Shown piece by piece: positions 1-7,191 of a DNA stretch of 64,000 nucleotides. A model generated the notes under the pieces. The model was given only the letters and a program-made list of their open reading frames with translations, did no database searches and was not told the DNA's origin. Source of the stretch: Methanobacteriota archaeon (GTDB lineage Archaea > Thermoplasmatota > Poseidoniia > Poseidoniales > Thalassarchaeaceae). The stretch is taken from positions 10,745 through 74,744 of the forward strand of contig PBWO01000034.1 of the NCBI GenBank assembly GCA_002727275.1, given 5' to 3'. Each line of letters starts with the position of its first letter. Within the stretch, counting starts at the first letter, position 1. The position numbers were made by a program, and so were the translations under genes.

Positions 1-1187
1 GCTCTCCCGCTAGCAGCCAGTGGGAACTTGCCCACGATGACATCCTCACCACGCTCCTTGGCTTCGTCAGGAGTTAGCCCCACAGAGATAATTTCAGGTT
101 CAGTGAATACGATAGCAGGGATGGCGACCTTGTCGAACTCGCGTTCGTGTCCGGCGATTATCTCTGCCACCATCTCGCCCTCGGCACTGGCTTTGTGAGC
201 GAGCATCGGCTCGCCGGCCACGTCACCTATTGCGTAGACGCCGGGAACCGATGTGCGACACTTACGATCGATTCTGATGAAACGTCCCGAGGCGTCCATC
301 CGAACACCCATGTTCTCCAAACCCCATCCTTTTGTGTTAGGTCTTCTTCCTACTGTAACTAGGACCTTGTCGACCTTGATTGACTGTTCTTCACCATCTT
401 TCTCGAAAGTCAACTCGATTTTTCTAGCCGCCCCCTTGCCCTTTACCTCGGCACCTCGAGCCAGAGCATTGGTGTGAACGGTGACCTTGTGCTTCTTGAG
501 CCACAATTCAAGCGGTCTGCGAATCTCTTTGTCCATGATGGCTAGTATACTGTCTAGACCCTCAACAACAGTCACTTCTGTGCCCAGTTTGGCCATAGCA
601 CATCCCAATTCAAGGCCGATGTATCCGCCGCCTACGATAGCCAAACTCTTAGGCAGGCTATCCAAGTCTAGTGCTCCCGTTGATGAGATGATAAATTCCT
701 CATCGCATGGCATGAATGGCAAATCAATGTGGCTAGAACCGGTCGCTATTATGACGTTCTCAGCTTCGATATTTATCTCTCCTTCGGATGTCTCGACAAT
801 ACAGCTCTTGGGTCCTGTGAAGTTAGCCCAACCCTTGACCAAATCGGTACCGGCAGCCTTCAGCAGACCCTCTACGCCCTTGTTCAAACGTTCTACGATT
901 TCATCCTTCCAAGAGACGAGTGCGGCCATGTCTACTTCGGGAGCACTATCAACTGAGAGTCCCATATGGCCGCCCTCTGAACTATGTTGCTGCAAGGCCT
1001 CAAAACGCTCTGCTGCGTGAATCATAGCCTTGCTCGGTATACAGCCTCGAATCAGACAGGTTCCTCCAGCTTTGTCACCTTCCACGATCACCGTATCCAG
1101 TCCGAGTTGACCGGCTCTGATGCCGGCGACATATCCACCAGGGCCAGCGCCCACAACTAGGACTTGACATCTACGAGTCTCAGCCAT
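1..1187 (-). CDS. lpdA: Dihydrolipoamide dehydrogenase (E3), 3' end cut by the window edge
   Basis: FAD-dependent pyridine nucleotide-disulfide oxidoreductase that reoxidises the dihydrolipoyl arm of E2 and reduces NAD+. The first 395 codons are visible from an ATG at 1187; the C-terminal dimerisation region lies beyond base 1. Seen directly: an N-terminal dinucleotide fold (VLVVGAGPGGYVAG), the redox-active disulfide GGTCLIRGCIPSK (C-x4-C), a second Rossmann motif (AIVGGGYIGLELG) and the late FAD contact YAIGDVAG. It starts 7 bases after the E2 stop, so it is the last visible gene of the lipA-E1alpha-E1beta-E2-E3 operon, which points to service in the branched-chain 2-oxoacid complex. Other lipoyl complexes could share it. 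Identification is firm; only the truncation limits it. Confidence 0.95.
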   Translation of the reverse strand, partial: MAETRRCQVLVVGAGPGGYVAGIRAGQLGLDTVIVEGDKAGGTCLIRGCIPSKAMIHAAERFEALQQHSSEGGHMGLSVDSAPEVDMAALVSWKDEIVERLNKGVEGLLKAAGTDLVKGWANFTGPKSCIVETSEGEINIEAENVIIATGSSHIDLPFMPCDEEFIISSTGALDLDSLPKSLAIVGGGYIGLELGCAMAKLGTEVTVVEGLDSILAIMDKEIRRPLELWLKKHKVTVHTNALARGAEVKGKGAARKIELTFEKDGEEQSIKVDKVLVTVGRRPNTKGWGLENMGVRMDASGRFIRIDRKCRTSVPGVYAIGDVAGEPMLAHKASAEGEMVAEIIAGHEREFDKVAIPAIVFTEPEIISVGLTPDEAKERGEDVIVGKFPLAASGR

Positions 1188-1194
1188 ACCAACC

Positions 1195-2466
1195 TCACAT
1201 GAAAATCAGGGCGGGGTGCTCTAGGAATCTCTTGAGATGCTGAATTAAGGCCGCCCCATCAGCTCCATCTACCACTCTGTGGTCGAATGCGCTTGACAGA
1301 TTCATTATCTTGCGAATCACAATCTGCCCTTCTCTGACTACTGGCATGTCGCGAGCCTTGTGTACGCCTAGAATGGAAACCTCTGGGTGGTTGATGATTG
1401 GAGTGGCGCCCAAACCACCTTCTCTACCTAGACTAGTGATGGTGAAGGTGGAGCCTGTGAGGTCATCGAGACTCGCGCTACCGTCCCTCGCAGCTCCAGA
1501 AACTCTCTGCATTTCTGAGGCCGTCTGCCAGACATCTAGCGACTCGACGTGCTTGACGACTGGGACATATAGCCCCCTATCTGTCTGAGTAGCTATTCCG
1601 AGGTGAACTCCCCCATGCCTTCTGACCACTCCGGCGTCGTCATCGAAGTGAGCATTGCATTCGGGATGTTCGGGCATAATCTTCGAAAGCGCCAGCATGA
1701 TGAATGGGAGGTAGGTCAACTTGGGCTGACTCGAATCGCGAGTTGAGTTGAGCATCTGGCGAAGCGACTCAAGCTCAGTTACATCGACCTCTTCAAAGTA
1801 GGAGAAGTGGGGGATTCTACTCTTCGAGAGAGTCATCTGCTCGGAGATCTTGCGGCGCAGCCCCACGACCTTCACCTCAGCAACATCGGTTCGTTTGGTC
1901 GAGTAAGCGACCGGTGCTGCTCCAGAAACAGAACCTCCTGCAGCGATGAACGCATCGAGGTCGGCATGCCTTACTCTGCCAGCAGGTCCTGAGCCTCTGA
2001 CTTGCGAGAGTTCTACTCCAGCCTCGCGCGCCCGCCGTCTTACTGCGGGACTCGCAAGCACCCTGCCGGATTTGGAGGTACTTGCGGTAGCCGGTGCAGG
2101 TTCGGAAGCAGGCGAAGGAGTTGCAGGTGCAGGAGTTGCAGGTGCAGCCGGCTTCGGTGGCGGCTCGATTTCAGGTTCTGATTCCGGCTCCGATTCCTCG
2201 TCCGGCTTAGCAGCAGGAACACCGTCCGCTGAGCCGAACTGGACTAGAGTGGATCCGACTGCCACCATGCCACCGACCTCACCTCTAAGCGAAGCTATGA
2301 CGCCGTTGACGGGAGAGGGAATTGTGACAGTCGCCTTGTCTGTCATGACATCAACAATTGGATCATCCTCGGATACCGAATCGCCAACGGAAACGTGCCA
2401 CTGCACTACTTCTCCTTCGACAACACCCTCGCCAATATCTGGCAGTTTGAACTCGTAATCTGACAT
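1195..2466 (-). CDS. Dihydrolipoamide acyltransferase (E2) of a 2-oxoacid dehydrogenase complex
   Basis: 423-aa core enzyme that moves the acyl group from E1-bound ThDP through lipoyl-lysine to CoA. Domains in order: one lipoyl domain (about 1-80; lipoylated Lys44 in VMTDKATV), an acidic then Pro/Ala-rich flexible linker (85-130), a peripheral-subunit-binding domain (about 134-174, VLASPAVRRRAREAG), and the catalytic acyltransferase domain (about 195-423) with the DHRVVDG motif (His396, Asp400). A single lipoyl domain with this layout is typical of branched-chain or bacterial/archaeal E2. It begins directly after the E1beta stop and is followed by E3. Substrate is inferred from the E1 subunits, which resemble the branched-chain enzymes. 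The linker DNA is locally repetitive (about 2095-2165). Confidence 0.95.
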   Translation of the reverse strand: MSDYEFKLPDIGEGVVEGEVVQWHVSVGDSVSEDDPIVDVMTDKATVTIPSPVNGVIASLRGEVGGMVAVGSTLVQFGSADGVPAAKPDEESEPESEPEIEPPPKPAAPATPAPATPSPASEPAPATASTSKSGRVLASPAVRRRAREAGVELSQVRGSGPAGRVRHADLDAFIAAGGSVSGAAPVAYSTKRTDVAEVKVVGLRRKISEQMTLSKSRIPHFSYFEEVDVTELESLRQMLNSTRDSSQPKLTYLPFIMLALSKIMPEHPECNAHFDDDAGVVRRHGGVHLGIATQTDRGLYVPVVKHVESLDVWQTASEMQRVSGAARDGSASLDDLTGSTFTITSLGREGGLGATPIINHPEVSILGVHKARDMPVVREGQIVIRKIMNLSSAFDHRVVDGADGAALIQHLKRFLEHPALIFM

Positions 2467-3477
2467 CTAACTCACCTGTGTCCTGTGTATTGCCGCGGCT
2501 ATGCGAGAGGGTCCCGGCATGTAATCCCATTCAGTAGTATGCGGGAAAGGAGTATCCCATCCAGTAACTCTCTCAATAGGGCTCTCAAGGTGGTAGAAAC
2601 ACCTCTCCTGAACAGAAGCAGACATCTCTGCTCCGAAACCACTGGTCTTGGGGGCCTCATGGACGATAACACAACGACCAGTCTTCTCAATCGATTTGAC
2701 GACCGCTTCGCGGTCCCAAGGGACTAGAGTCTGCAAATCGATGAGATCGCATGATACTCCACTGTCCTTAATTGCCTGCTCACAGACGTGAACCATGGCC
2801 CCCCAAGATATCACTGTACAATCATCACCTTCCATAGCCAGCCTGGCTTCACCCAGAGGTACAGTGTAGTGAGCCTCGGGTACTTCTGCCTCAGGGTGCC
2901 CCTCCCAAGTCGGGACATTATGCGGGTCGCCGTAGAAAGGACCTCTATAGCAGCGCTTGGGCTCAAAGAAGATGACTGGGTCATTACTCTCGACAGCACT
3001 AATCAGAAGTCCTTTGGCATTGTAAGGAGTCGAGCAATAAGCGACTTTGAGACCAGGAGTATGGGTGAATTGTGATTCTGGTGACTGAGAATGGTGATGC
3101 CCCCCTCTAATCCCCCCTCCTGCGGGTGTGCGTACCGTGACAGGTGACCAGTACTCGCCGCCGGATCGGTGCCTAATCTTGGCCAACTCATTGACAATCT
3201 GGTCGTAGGCAGGGAAGATATAGTCTGCGAATTGAATCTCGACAACCGGCCTGAGGCCGTTGAGCCCCATTCCGAAGGCCGCCGATAGGATTCCTCCCTC
3301 GGACAACGGCGAGTCGAAGACACGGTGTTCGCCGTGCTTTGCTTGCAGTCCGTCGGTGGTTCGGAACACTCCGCCGAAGTAGCCGACATCCTCGCCGAAG
3401 ACGATTACTTCGTCGTCGCTCTCCAGCATTATGTCTAATGCGTTGTTGAGAGATTGAATCATGTTCATATTAACCAT
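2467..3477 (-). CDS. 2-oxoacid dehydrogenase E1 beta subunit, branched-chain type
   Basis: 336-aa beta subunit of the thiamine-diphosphate-dependent E1 component, which decarboxylates 2-oxoacids and acylates E2. The family signature is clear: VFGEDVGYFGGVFR near the N-terminus, EIQFADYIFPAYDQIVNE around 80-100, GHHHSQSPESQFTHTPGLKV around 125-145, and NDPVIFFEPKRCYR. By recollection these segments resemble BCKDHB more than PdhB, suggesting oxoacids from valine, leucine and isoleucine; a phylogeny would be needed to exclude pyruvate. The ATG lies inside the last codons of E1alpha (8-base overlap), indicating translational coupling and equal expression of the two subunits. Length is normal for the family. 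Confidence 0.93.
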   Translation of the reverse strand: MVNMNMIQSLNNALDIMLESDDEVIVFGEDVGYFGGVFRTTDGLQAKHGEHRVFDSPLSEGGILSAAFGMGLNGLRPVVEIQFADYIFPAYDQIVNELAKIRHRSGGEYWSPVTVRTPAGGGIRGGHHHSQSPESQFTHTPGLKVAYCSTPYNAKGLLISAVESNDPVIFFEPKRCYRGPFYGDPHNVPTWEGHPEAEVPEAHYTVPLGEARLAMEGDDCTVISWGAMVHVCEQAIKDSGVSCDLIDLQTLVPWDREAVVKSIEKTGRCVIVHEAPKTSGFGAEMSASVQERCFYHLESPIERVTGWDTPFPHTTEWDYMPGPSRIAAAIHRTQVS

Positions 3478-4708
3478 CTGATTCCTCCTTCATCTCATTG
3501 AACTGCTCTTCAAGGTGCCATGGCATCTCTTGGTAGACTTCTGTGAATATGGTGTCAGAACTAGGATAGGGGCCGGTTGCCAAATCACCGTGAGAGACCG
3601 CTTCCTTGTAAGCGCTCATGACCTCCTTGTCAACCCGCTCCTCTAATTCTGCGTGTCTATCCTCACTCCACTCGCCGATCTCAATCAGGTGGTCACGCAA
3701 TCTCTCTACGGGGTCCCCGCCTGGCCATTTCGTGTGTTCGTCACTGGGCCTATATCTACTAGGATCATCGCTACTGCTGTGAGCTCCGGCGCGATAGGTC
3801 AGGACCTCGATATGGGTCGCGCCAGCTCCGGCCGCCGCTCGTTGCCTCGCCCACTTGGTAACGGAGTACAGAGCTAGGAAGTCATTACCATCGACTCTCA
3901 TAGAGGCGAGCCCGTAGGGAAGTCCTCTGGAGGCGAACTCACCCTCGCCGGTGGCAAAGTTGGCGTGAGTAGAGATAGCCCATTGGTTGTTGACCACGTT
4001 GAGTATGACCGGAGCCTTGTAGACGCTGGCGAAGTTGAGGGCATAATGGTAGTCACCTTCAGCGCTGGCCCCGTCCCCAATCCAAGTTATAGTGACCTCA
4101 TCCAAGCCCTTGTACTGCGAGGCCATGGCAACCCCGACCGCCTGGCTGAATTGAGTCCCAACAGGACTTGAGACGGAAATGAATCTGCCATCACGATACG
4201 AGTAATGAACAGGCATCTGCCTGCCCTTGATATTATCCTCGACATTACCTATGCAGTGGCAAATCATGCTAACCATGTCCCGACCTCGAACAAACTGAGC
4301 ACCGGGCTGCCTGTAAGTCGGGAATATCCAGTCTTGAGTCTCTAGCGCCATGGTCTGAGCGATGGCCACGCACTCTTCTCCGAACGAGCGCATGTAGAAT
4401 GAGAGCTTACCAGTCCTCTGCATTTTCATCATACGGTCGTCAAATATCCTGAGTCTGACCATGTACTCGAGACCCTGTCTGAGATCATCTGCATCCAGCC
4501 CCGGATCCCATGCTCCCGATGCCTTGTTGTCGTCTCCAAGGACTCGGACTAGGCCCGCTGCGTGAGGAACTGTATCTTCTGAACTACACTTCTTGGGATC
4601 GGGCATGTCGAGGTCCCCGGGTTGCCAAGGCCAGGTTTCGAAACTTGCCTCATCACCCGGACGATAAGGAGCATCAGGGATATTCAGGCCAGATTTCTTC
4701 TTAGCCAT
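3470..4708 (-). CDS. 2-oxoacid dehydrogenase E1 alpha subunit, branched-chain type
   Basis: 412-aa alpha subunit binding thiamine diphosphate. The start is set at the ATG at 4708 (MAKKKSGLNIPDAPYR) because an AGGTGA ribosome-binding site lies just upstream and the longer frame to 4858 would only overlap lipA. The ThDP motif runs from GDGASAEGD (about 211) to VVNNQWAIS (about 239). KGRQMPVHYSYRDG, VRDGNDFLALY-like and GAHSSSDDPSRYR segments, the latter resembling the phosphorylation-loop region of BCKDHA, support the branched-chain assignment. It sits 8 bases after lipA and overlaps E1beta. The first ~60 residues are poorly conserved and form an N-terminal extension. Function is firm at the E1alpha level, good for substrate class. 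Confidence 0.93.
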   Translation of the reverse strand: MAKKKSGLNIPDAPYRPGDEASFETWPWQPGDLDMPDPKKCSSEDTVPHAAGLVRVLGDDNKASGAWDPGLDADDLRQGLEYMVRLRIFDDRMMKMQRTGKLSFYMRSFGEECVAIAQTMALETQDWIFPTYRQPGAQFVRGRDMVSMICHCIGNVEDNIKGRQMPVHYSYRDGRFISVSSPVGTQFSQAVGVAMASQYKGLDEVTITWIGDGASAEGDYHYALNFASVYKAPVILNVVNNQWAISTHANFATGEGEFASRGLPYGLASMRVDGNDFLALYSVTKWARQRAAAGAGATHIEVLTYRAGAHSSSDDPSRYRPSDEHTKWPGGDPVERLRDHLIEIGEWSEDRHAELEERVDKEVMSAYKEAVSHGDLATGPYPSSDTIFTEVYQEMPWHLEEQFNEMKEESDG

Positions 4709-4712
4709 ATTT

Positions 4713-4718
4713 TCACCT
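4713..4718 (-). promoter_or_regulatory. Ribosome-binding site of E1 alpha
   Basis: AGGTGA on the minus strand, a few bases before the ATG at 4708 and overlapping the lipA stop codon. It decides the E1alpha start against a longer in-frame reading. Confidence 0.6.
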
Positions 4719-5760
4719 ATATCTCCACTTGTCCGCCTAGAAGGATGGGGACTCCTCCACGAGCCTCCCTCCATAGTAGGCCGGCCCTGTAACTTGAGCG
4801 AACTAACGGCCCACTGGCTACGGCTTTGAATCCGATTTGACGAGCCTCGCCATCCCAACTTGCGAACTGCTCGGGTTCCGGGAATCTATCTACGGGCAGG
4901 TGACGGTCGCTTGGCTGCAGGTATTGACCAAGTGTCAACATTTCCACTCCAGCCTCAAAAAGCAGCCGCATTGCTTCGCTCACCTCTTCATCGGTCTCTC
5001 CGAGACCGACCATAATGCTTGACTTGATGAGAATATCAGGTCTGAGCCTGCGAGCCTCTCGCAGCACGCCGAGAGATTGCTCGAACGAAGCCCTCGAGTC
5101 ACGCACTACCGAATCGAGTCTGGGAACGCATTCCACATTGTGTGCAAACACCCTGAGAGGTAGATTATCGAGCAAATCGCCGAGAGCCTCGAGATTTCCA
5201 TCTAGATCGGAGCAGAGCAATTCGAGACCAACTTCTGGACAGCGCTCATTCACTGCGAGGATGCAATCTCTGTAGTGTCCCGCACCACCGTCTTTGAGAT
5301 CATCTCTGTTGACCACTGTAATCACTGCGTGGTCGAGGCCCATTCTCGCTACAGCCTCGGCCAATTCTGATGGCTCGGATGCATCTAATGCTGGAGGAAT
5401 CTTCTCGGTGCCAACAGCACAGAACCTGCAGCCTCTGGTGCAGACTTCTCCGGCCACCATGAAGGTGGCTGTCCCCCTGCCCCAACAATCGTGGACGTTG
5501 GGGCAGCGAGCCTCTTCGCATACAGTGTGTAAACCGTGTTCGTGAACGCTTGAACGGGTCTCGTTGTATCTGGTCTGAGCGTCACCGGTTGGCAATGAAG
5601 TCTTGAACCACGGAGGAAGTCGCTTTCGCAACGCCTTCCTTCGCTCAGCAGCACTCTGTCTGGAGGCCCCGCCACATCCTCCTGCGTTAGTTGAATCCGC
5701 GTCGATGGTAGGGAGGCGAGGTGCCATCAAACCGTCGGATGGAGTACCGACATTAACCAT
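4717..5760 (-). CDS. lipA: Lipoyl synthase
   Basis: Radical-SAM enzyme that inserts two sulfurs into octanoyl-lysine on lipoyl domains. Both iron-sulfur motifs are visible: the auxiliary-cluster cysteines CEEARCPNVHDC (Cys81, 86, 92) and the radical-SAM motif CTRGCRFC (Cys107, 111, 114), plus the C-terminal RSSYRAG motif whose serine ligates the auxiliary cluster in known LipA. At 347 aa it has about 40 poorly conserved N-terminal residues beyond the usual length, so a start further in is possible; the ATG at 5760 is the longest reading. It heads the E1-E2-E3 operon, the proteins it serves, which implies de novo lipoylation. No octanoyltransferase or lipoate ligase is visible in the window. 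Confidence 0.95.
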   Translation of the reverse strand: MVNVGTPSDGLMAPRLPTIDADSTNAGGCGGASRQSAAERRKALRKRLPPWFKTSLPTGDAQTRYNETRSSVHEHGLHTVCEEARCPNVHDCWGRGTATFMVAGEVCTRGCRFCAVGTEKIPPALDASEPSELAEAVARMGLDHAVITVVNRDDLKDGGAGHYRDCILAVNERCPEVGLELLCSDLDGNLEALGDLLDNLPLRVFAHNVECVPRLDSVVRDSRASFEQSLGVLREARRLRPDILIKSSIMVGLGETDEEVSEAMRLLFEAGVEMLTLGQYLQPSDRHLPVDRFPEPEQFASWDGEARQIGFKAVASGPLVRSSYRAGLLWREARGGVPILLGGQVEI

Positions 5761-5829
5761 TCTGCTATGCTTGTCCTAGCAGTATGCCCTCATACAACTG
5801 GAAATATCAGATGTTGCCCCCGGCCAACC

Positions 5830-6585
5830 ATGGCCGAGGGCACTGTGCTAGTAACAGGCGGGGCCAAGCGCATTGGTAGGGCGATTTGTCTTAGCTTGGC
5901 CGCAGACGGATATTCCATCGCTGTCCATTACAGGGGCTCAAAGGAAGAAGCCGAAGAAGTCGTCGTAGCCGTCGAGGAATCAGGTGGGACGGCGTTTACC
6001 GTGCAAGCCGATCTTGCAGAAGCCGATTCAGCATCTGCTCTAATCGCCCGAGCTAGCAAGAATGGGCCACTGCGCGGTATTGTCAACAATGCTTCGCTAT
6101 TCATCCATGACGATATCCAAAGCATCGATACACAGAGTTGGGACGCCCACATGGATGTCAACGCCAAATCTCCGACGCTATTGATCAGATCTCTGAATGA
6201 GATTCTGGAAGAGGGCCAGACTGCTTGTGTGGTAAACGTGCTTGACCAGAAGATAGCTGAGCCCAATCCAGACCATCTGTCCTACACGGCTTCAAGATAC
6301 GCCATGCTAGGGCTGACCGATGCACTGGCCAGAGGTCTCGCCCCTAGTATCAGAGTCAATGCTGTCGCACCTGGTCATACTCTGCCTAGTGATGACCAGA
6401 CCGAAGCGGGATTCGCCAGAGCCCAGTCGGAATCTCCGCTTGGTTACGGCCCTAAGCCAGAAGACATCGCAGATGCTGTCTGCTACCTCATGGGTGCTAG
6501 GGCGATCACAGGCCAGATTCTATTTGTCGACTCAGGTGAGAGATTCTTGTCGCGAGCGAGAGATGTCCTGTTTGAGACGGAGTGA
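5830..6585 (+). CDS. FolM-like short-chain dehydrogenase/reductase
   Basis: 251-aa NAD(P)H-dependent SDR. The start at 5830 places the nucleotide-binding motif TGGAKRIGRAI five residues in; an upstream in-frame ATG at 5767 adds only unconserved sequence. VNNASLF, VVNVLDQKIA and GLAPSIRVNAVAPG match the pattern of SDRs found next to folB in bacteria (FolM-like dihydromonapterin/pteridine reductases), and the RIG after the glycine motif suits NADPH. The active-site stretch reads SYTASRYAML: Tyr is present but the usual YxxxK lysine appears as Arg, so activity needs checking. It overlaps or abuts folB at 6582-6588, so pterin reduction is a reasonable inference. It is divergent from lipA across about 70 bases. 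Confidence 0.8.
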   Translation: MAEGTVLVTGGAKRIGRAICLSLAADGYSIAVHYRGSKEEAEEVVVAVEESGGTAFTVQADLAEADSASALIARASKNGPLRGIVNNASLFIHDDIQSIDTQSWDAHMDVNAKSPTLLIRSLNEILEEGQTACVVNVLDQKIAEPNPDHLSYTASRYAMLGLTDALARGLAPSIRVNAVAPGHTLPSDDQTEAGFARAQSESPLGYGPKPEDIADAVCYLMGARAITGQILFVDSGERFLSRARDVLFETE

Positions 6586-6587
6586 AT

Positions 6588-6989
6588 ATGTCGACGAGCT
6601 ACAGTGAAATAATCGAGACATTGCTTGTCACCGGAAAAACAGCCTCGTCGCTGTTTCTTGATGGTGCTATCAGGGATGTCGATGTAGGAGTTTACGAACA
6701 CGAACAAGGAACTCCTCAGAGGGTGATGTTCGACATTCATGTGGTAGTCGACGACTCTAGACCGCCAAACGACTCGATAGACCAGGTGCTCGATTATGAG
6801 TATCTGATTTCTTCTCTGGATAGGGTCGTTGCGATGGATCGACCATCGTTACTGGAGACTTTGGTAACAAGACTACTTGAGGAGGTCATGGCACCTGCCG
6901 AGGTCCTTGGAGCCTCCGTCAGTGCCAGCAAACTCGATGTAACCGATGACGACTCTAGATTGGGCTGCACTATGGCCAGAGTCAAGTGA
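6588..6989 (+). CDS. folB: Dihydroneopterin aldolase / epimerase (FolB family)
   Basis: 133-aa member of the FolB/FolX T-fold family, acting on 7,8-dihydroneopterin or its triphosphate. Family marks: DVDVGVYEHEQGTPQRVMFD with the catalytic/binding Glu, DYEYLISSLDRVV in the middle, LLETLVTRLLEEV, and a late Lys (SASKLDV). ATG at 6588 is used; a GTG at 6582 forms a 4-base GTGA overlap with the upstream SDR stop and is an equally plausible start. The pair with the SDR suggests bacterial-style pterin chemistry. Whether it makes a folate precursor or another pterin cannot be told from sequence. Its stop codon directly abuts the CCA end of the opposing tRNA-Leu. Confidence 0.88.
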   Translation: MSTSYSEIIETLLVTGKTASSLFLDGAIRDVDVGVYEHEQGTPQRVMFDIHVVVDDSRPPNDSIDQVLDYEYLISSLDRVVAMDRPSLLETLVTRLLEEVMAPAEVLGASVSASKLDVTDDDSRLGCTMARVK

Positions 6990-7075
6990 TGGTGCAGGGG
7001 GCAGGATTCGAACCTGCGAAGCACTTTGCACCGGAGCTTAAGTCCGGCCCCTTTGACCGACTCGGGAACCCCTGC
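6990..7075 (-). tRNA. tRNA-Leu (anticodon UAA)
   Basis: Class II tRNA with complete cloverleaf: acceptor arms GCAGGGG/CCCCTGC, anticodon stem-loop CCGGA-CTTAAGC-TCCGG, a long variable arm, T arm GCAGG-TTCGAAT-CCTGC. The discriminator A is followed by an encoded CCA (6990-6992 on the plus strand read TGG). No intron. The gene lies tail-to-tail with folB with no spacer. Confidence 0.96.
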
Positions 7076-7139
7076 AACCTGTGAGCAGGGTCTCCTTCTC
7101 TTGAACCGAGCGCAAGATACCGTCCGTAATTGACTCATC

Positions 7140-7158
7140 TCGTACCCTTAAGGTACGA
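7140..7158. promoter_or_regulatory. Inverted repeat upstream of the 976-aa surface protein
   Basis: TCGTACC - CTTAA - GGTACGA, 7-base perfect arms, followed by a TATA-like CTTTAA at 7162-7167 about 25 bases before the GTG start at 7192. The position just upstream of the presumed TATA box suits an activator or repressor site. Seven-base arms can arise by chance, so this is a candidate only. Confidence 0.35.
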
Positions 7159-7191
7159 ACGCTTTAACGCCACTCTGACGGCCGAATCACT

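Noticed and set aside
1946..2458. 170-codon plus-strand frame opposite E2
   Set aside because: A shadow of the Pro/Ala-rich E2 linker; its low-complexity Gly/Ala/Ser sequence is a by-product of that codon usage.
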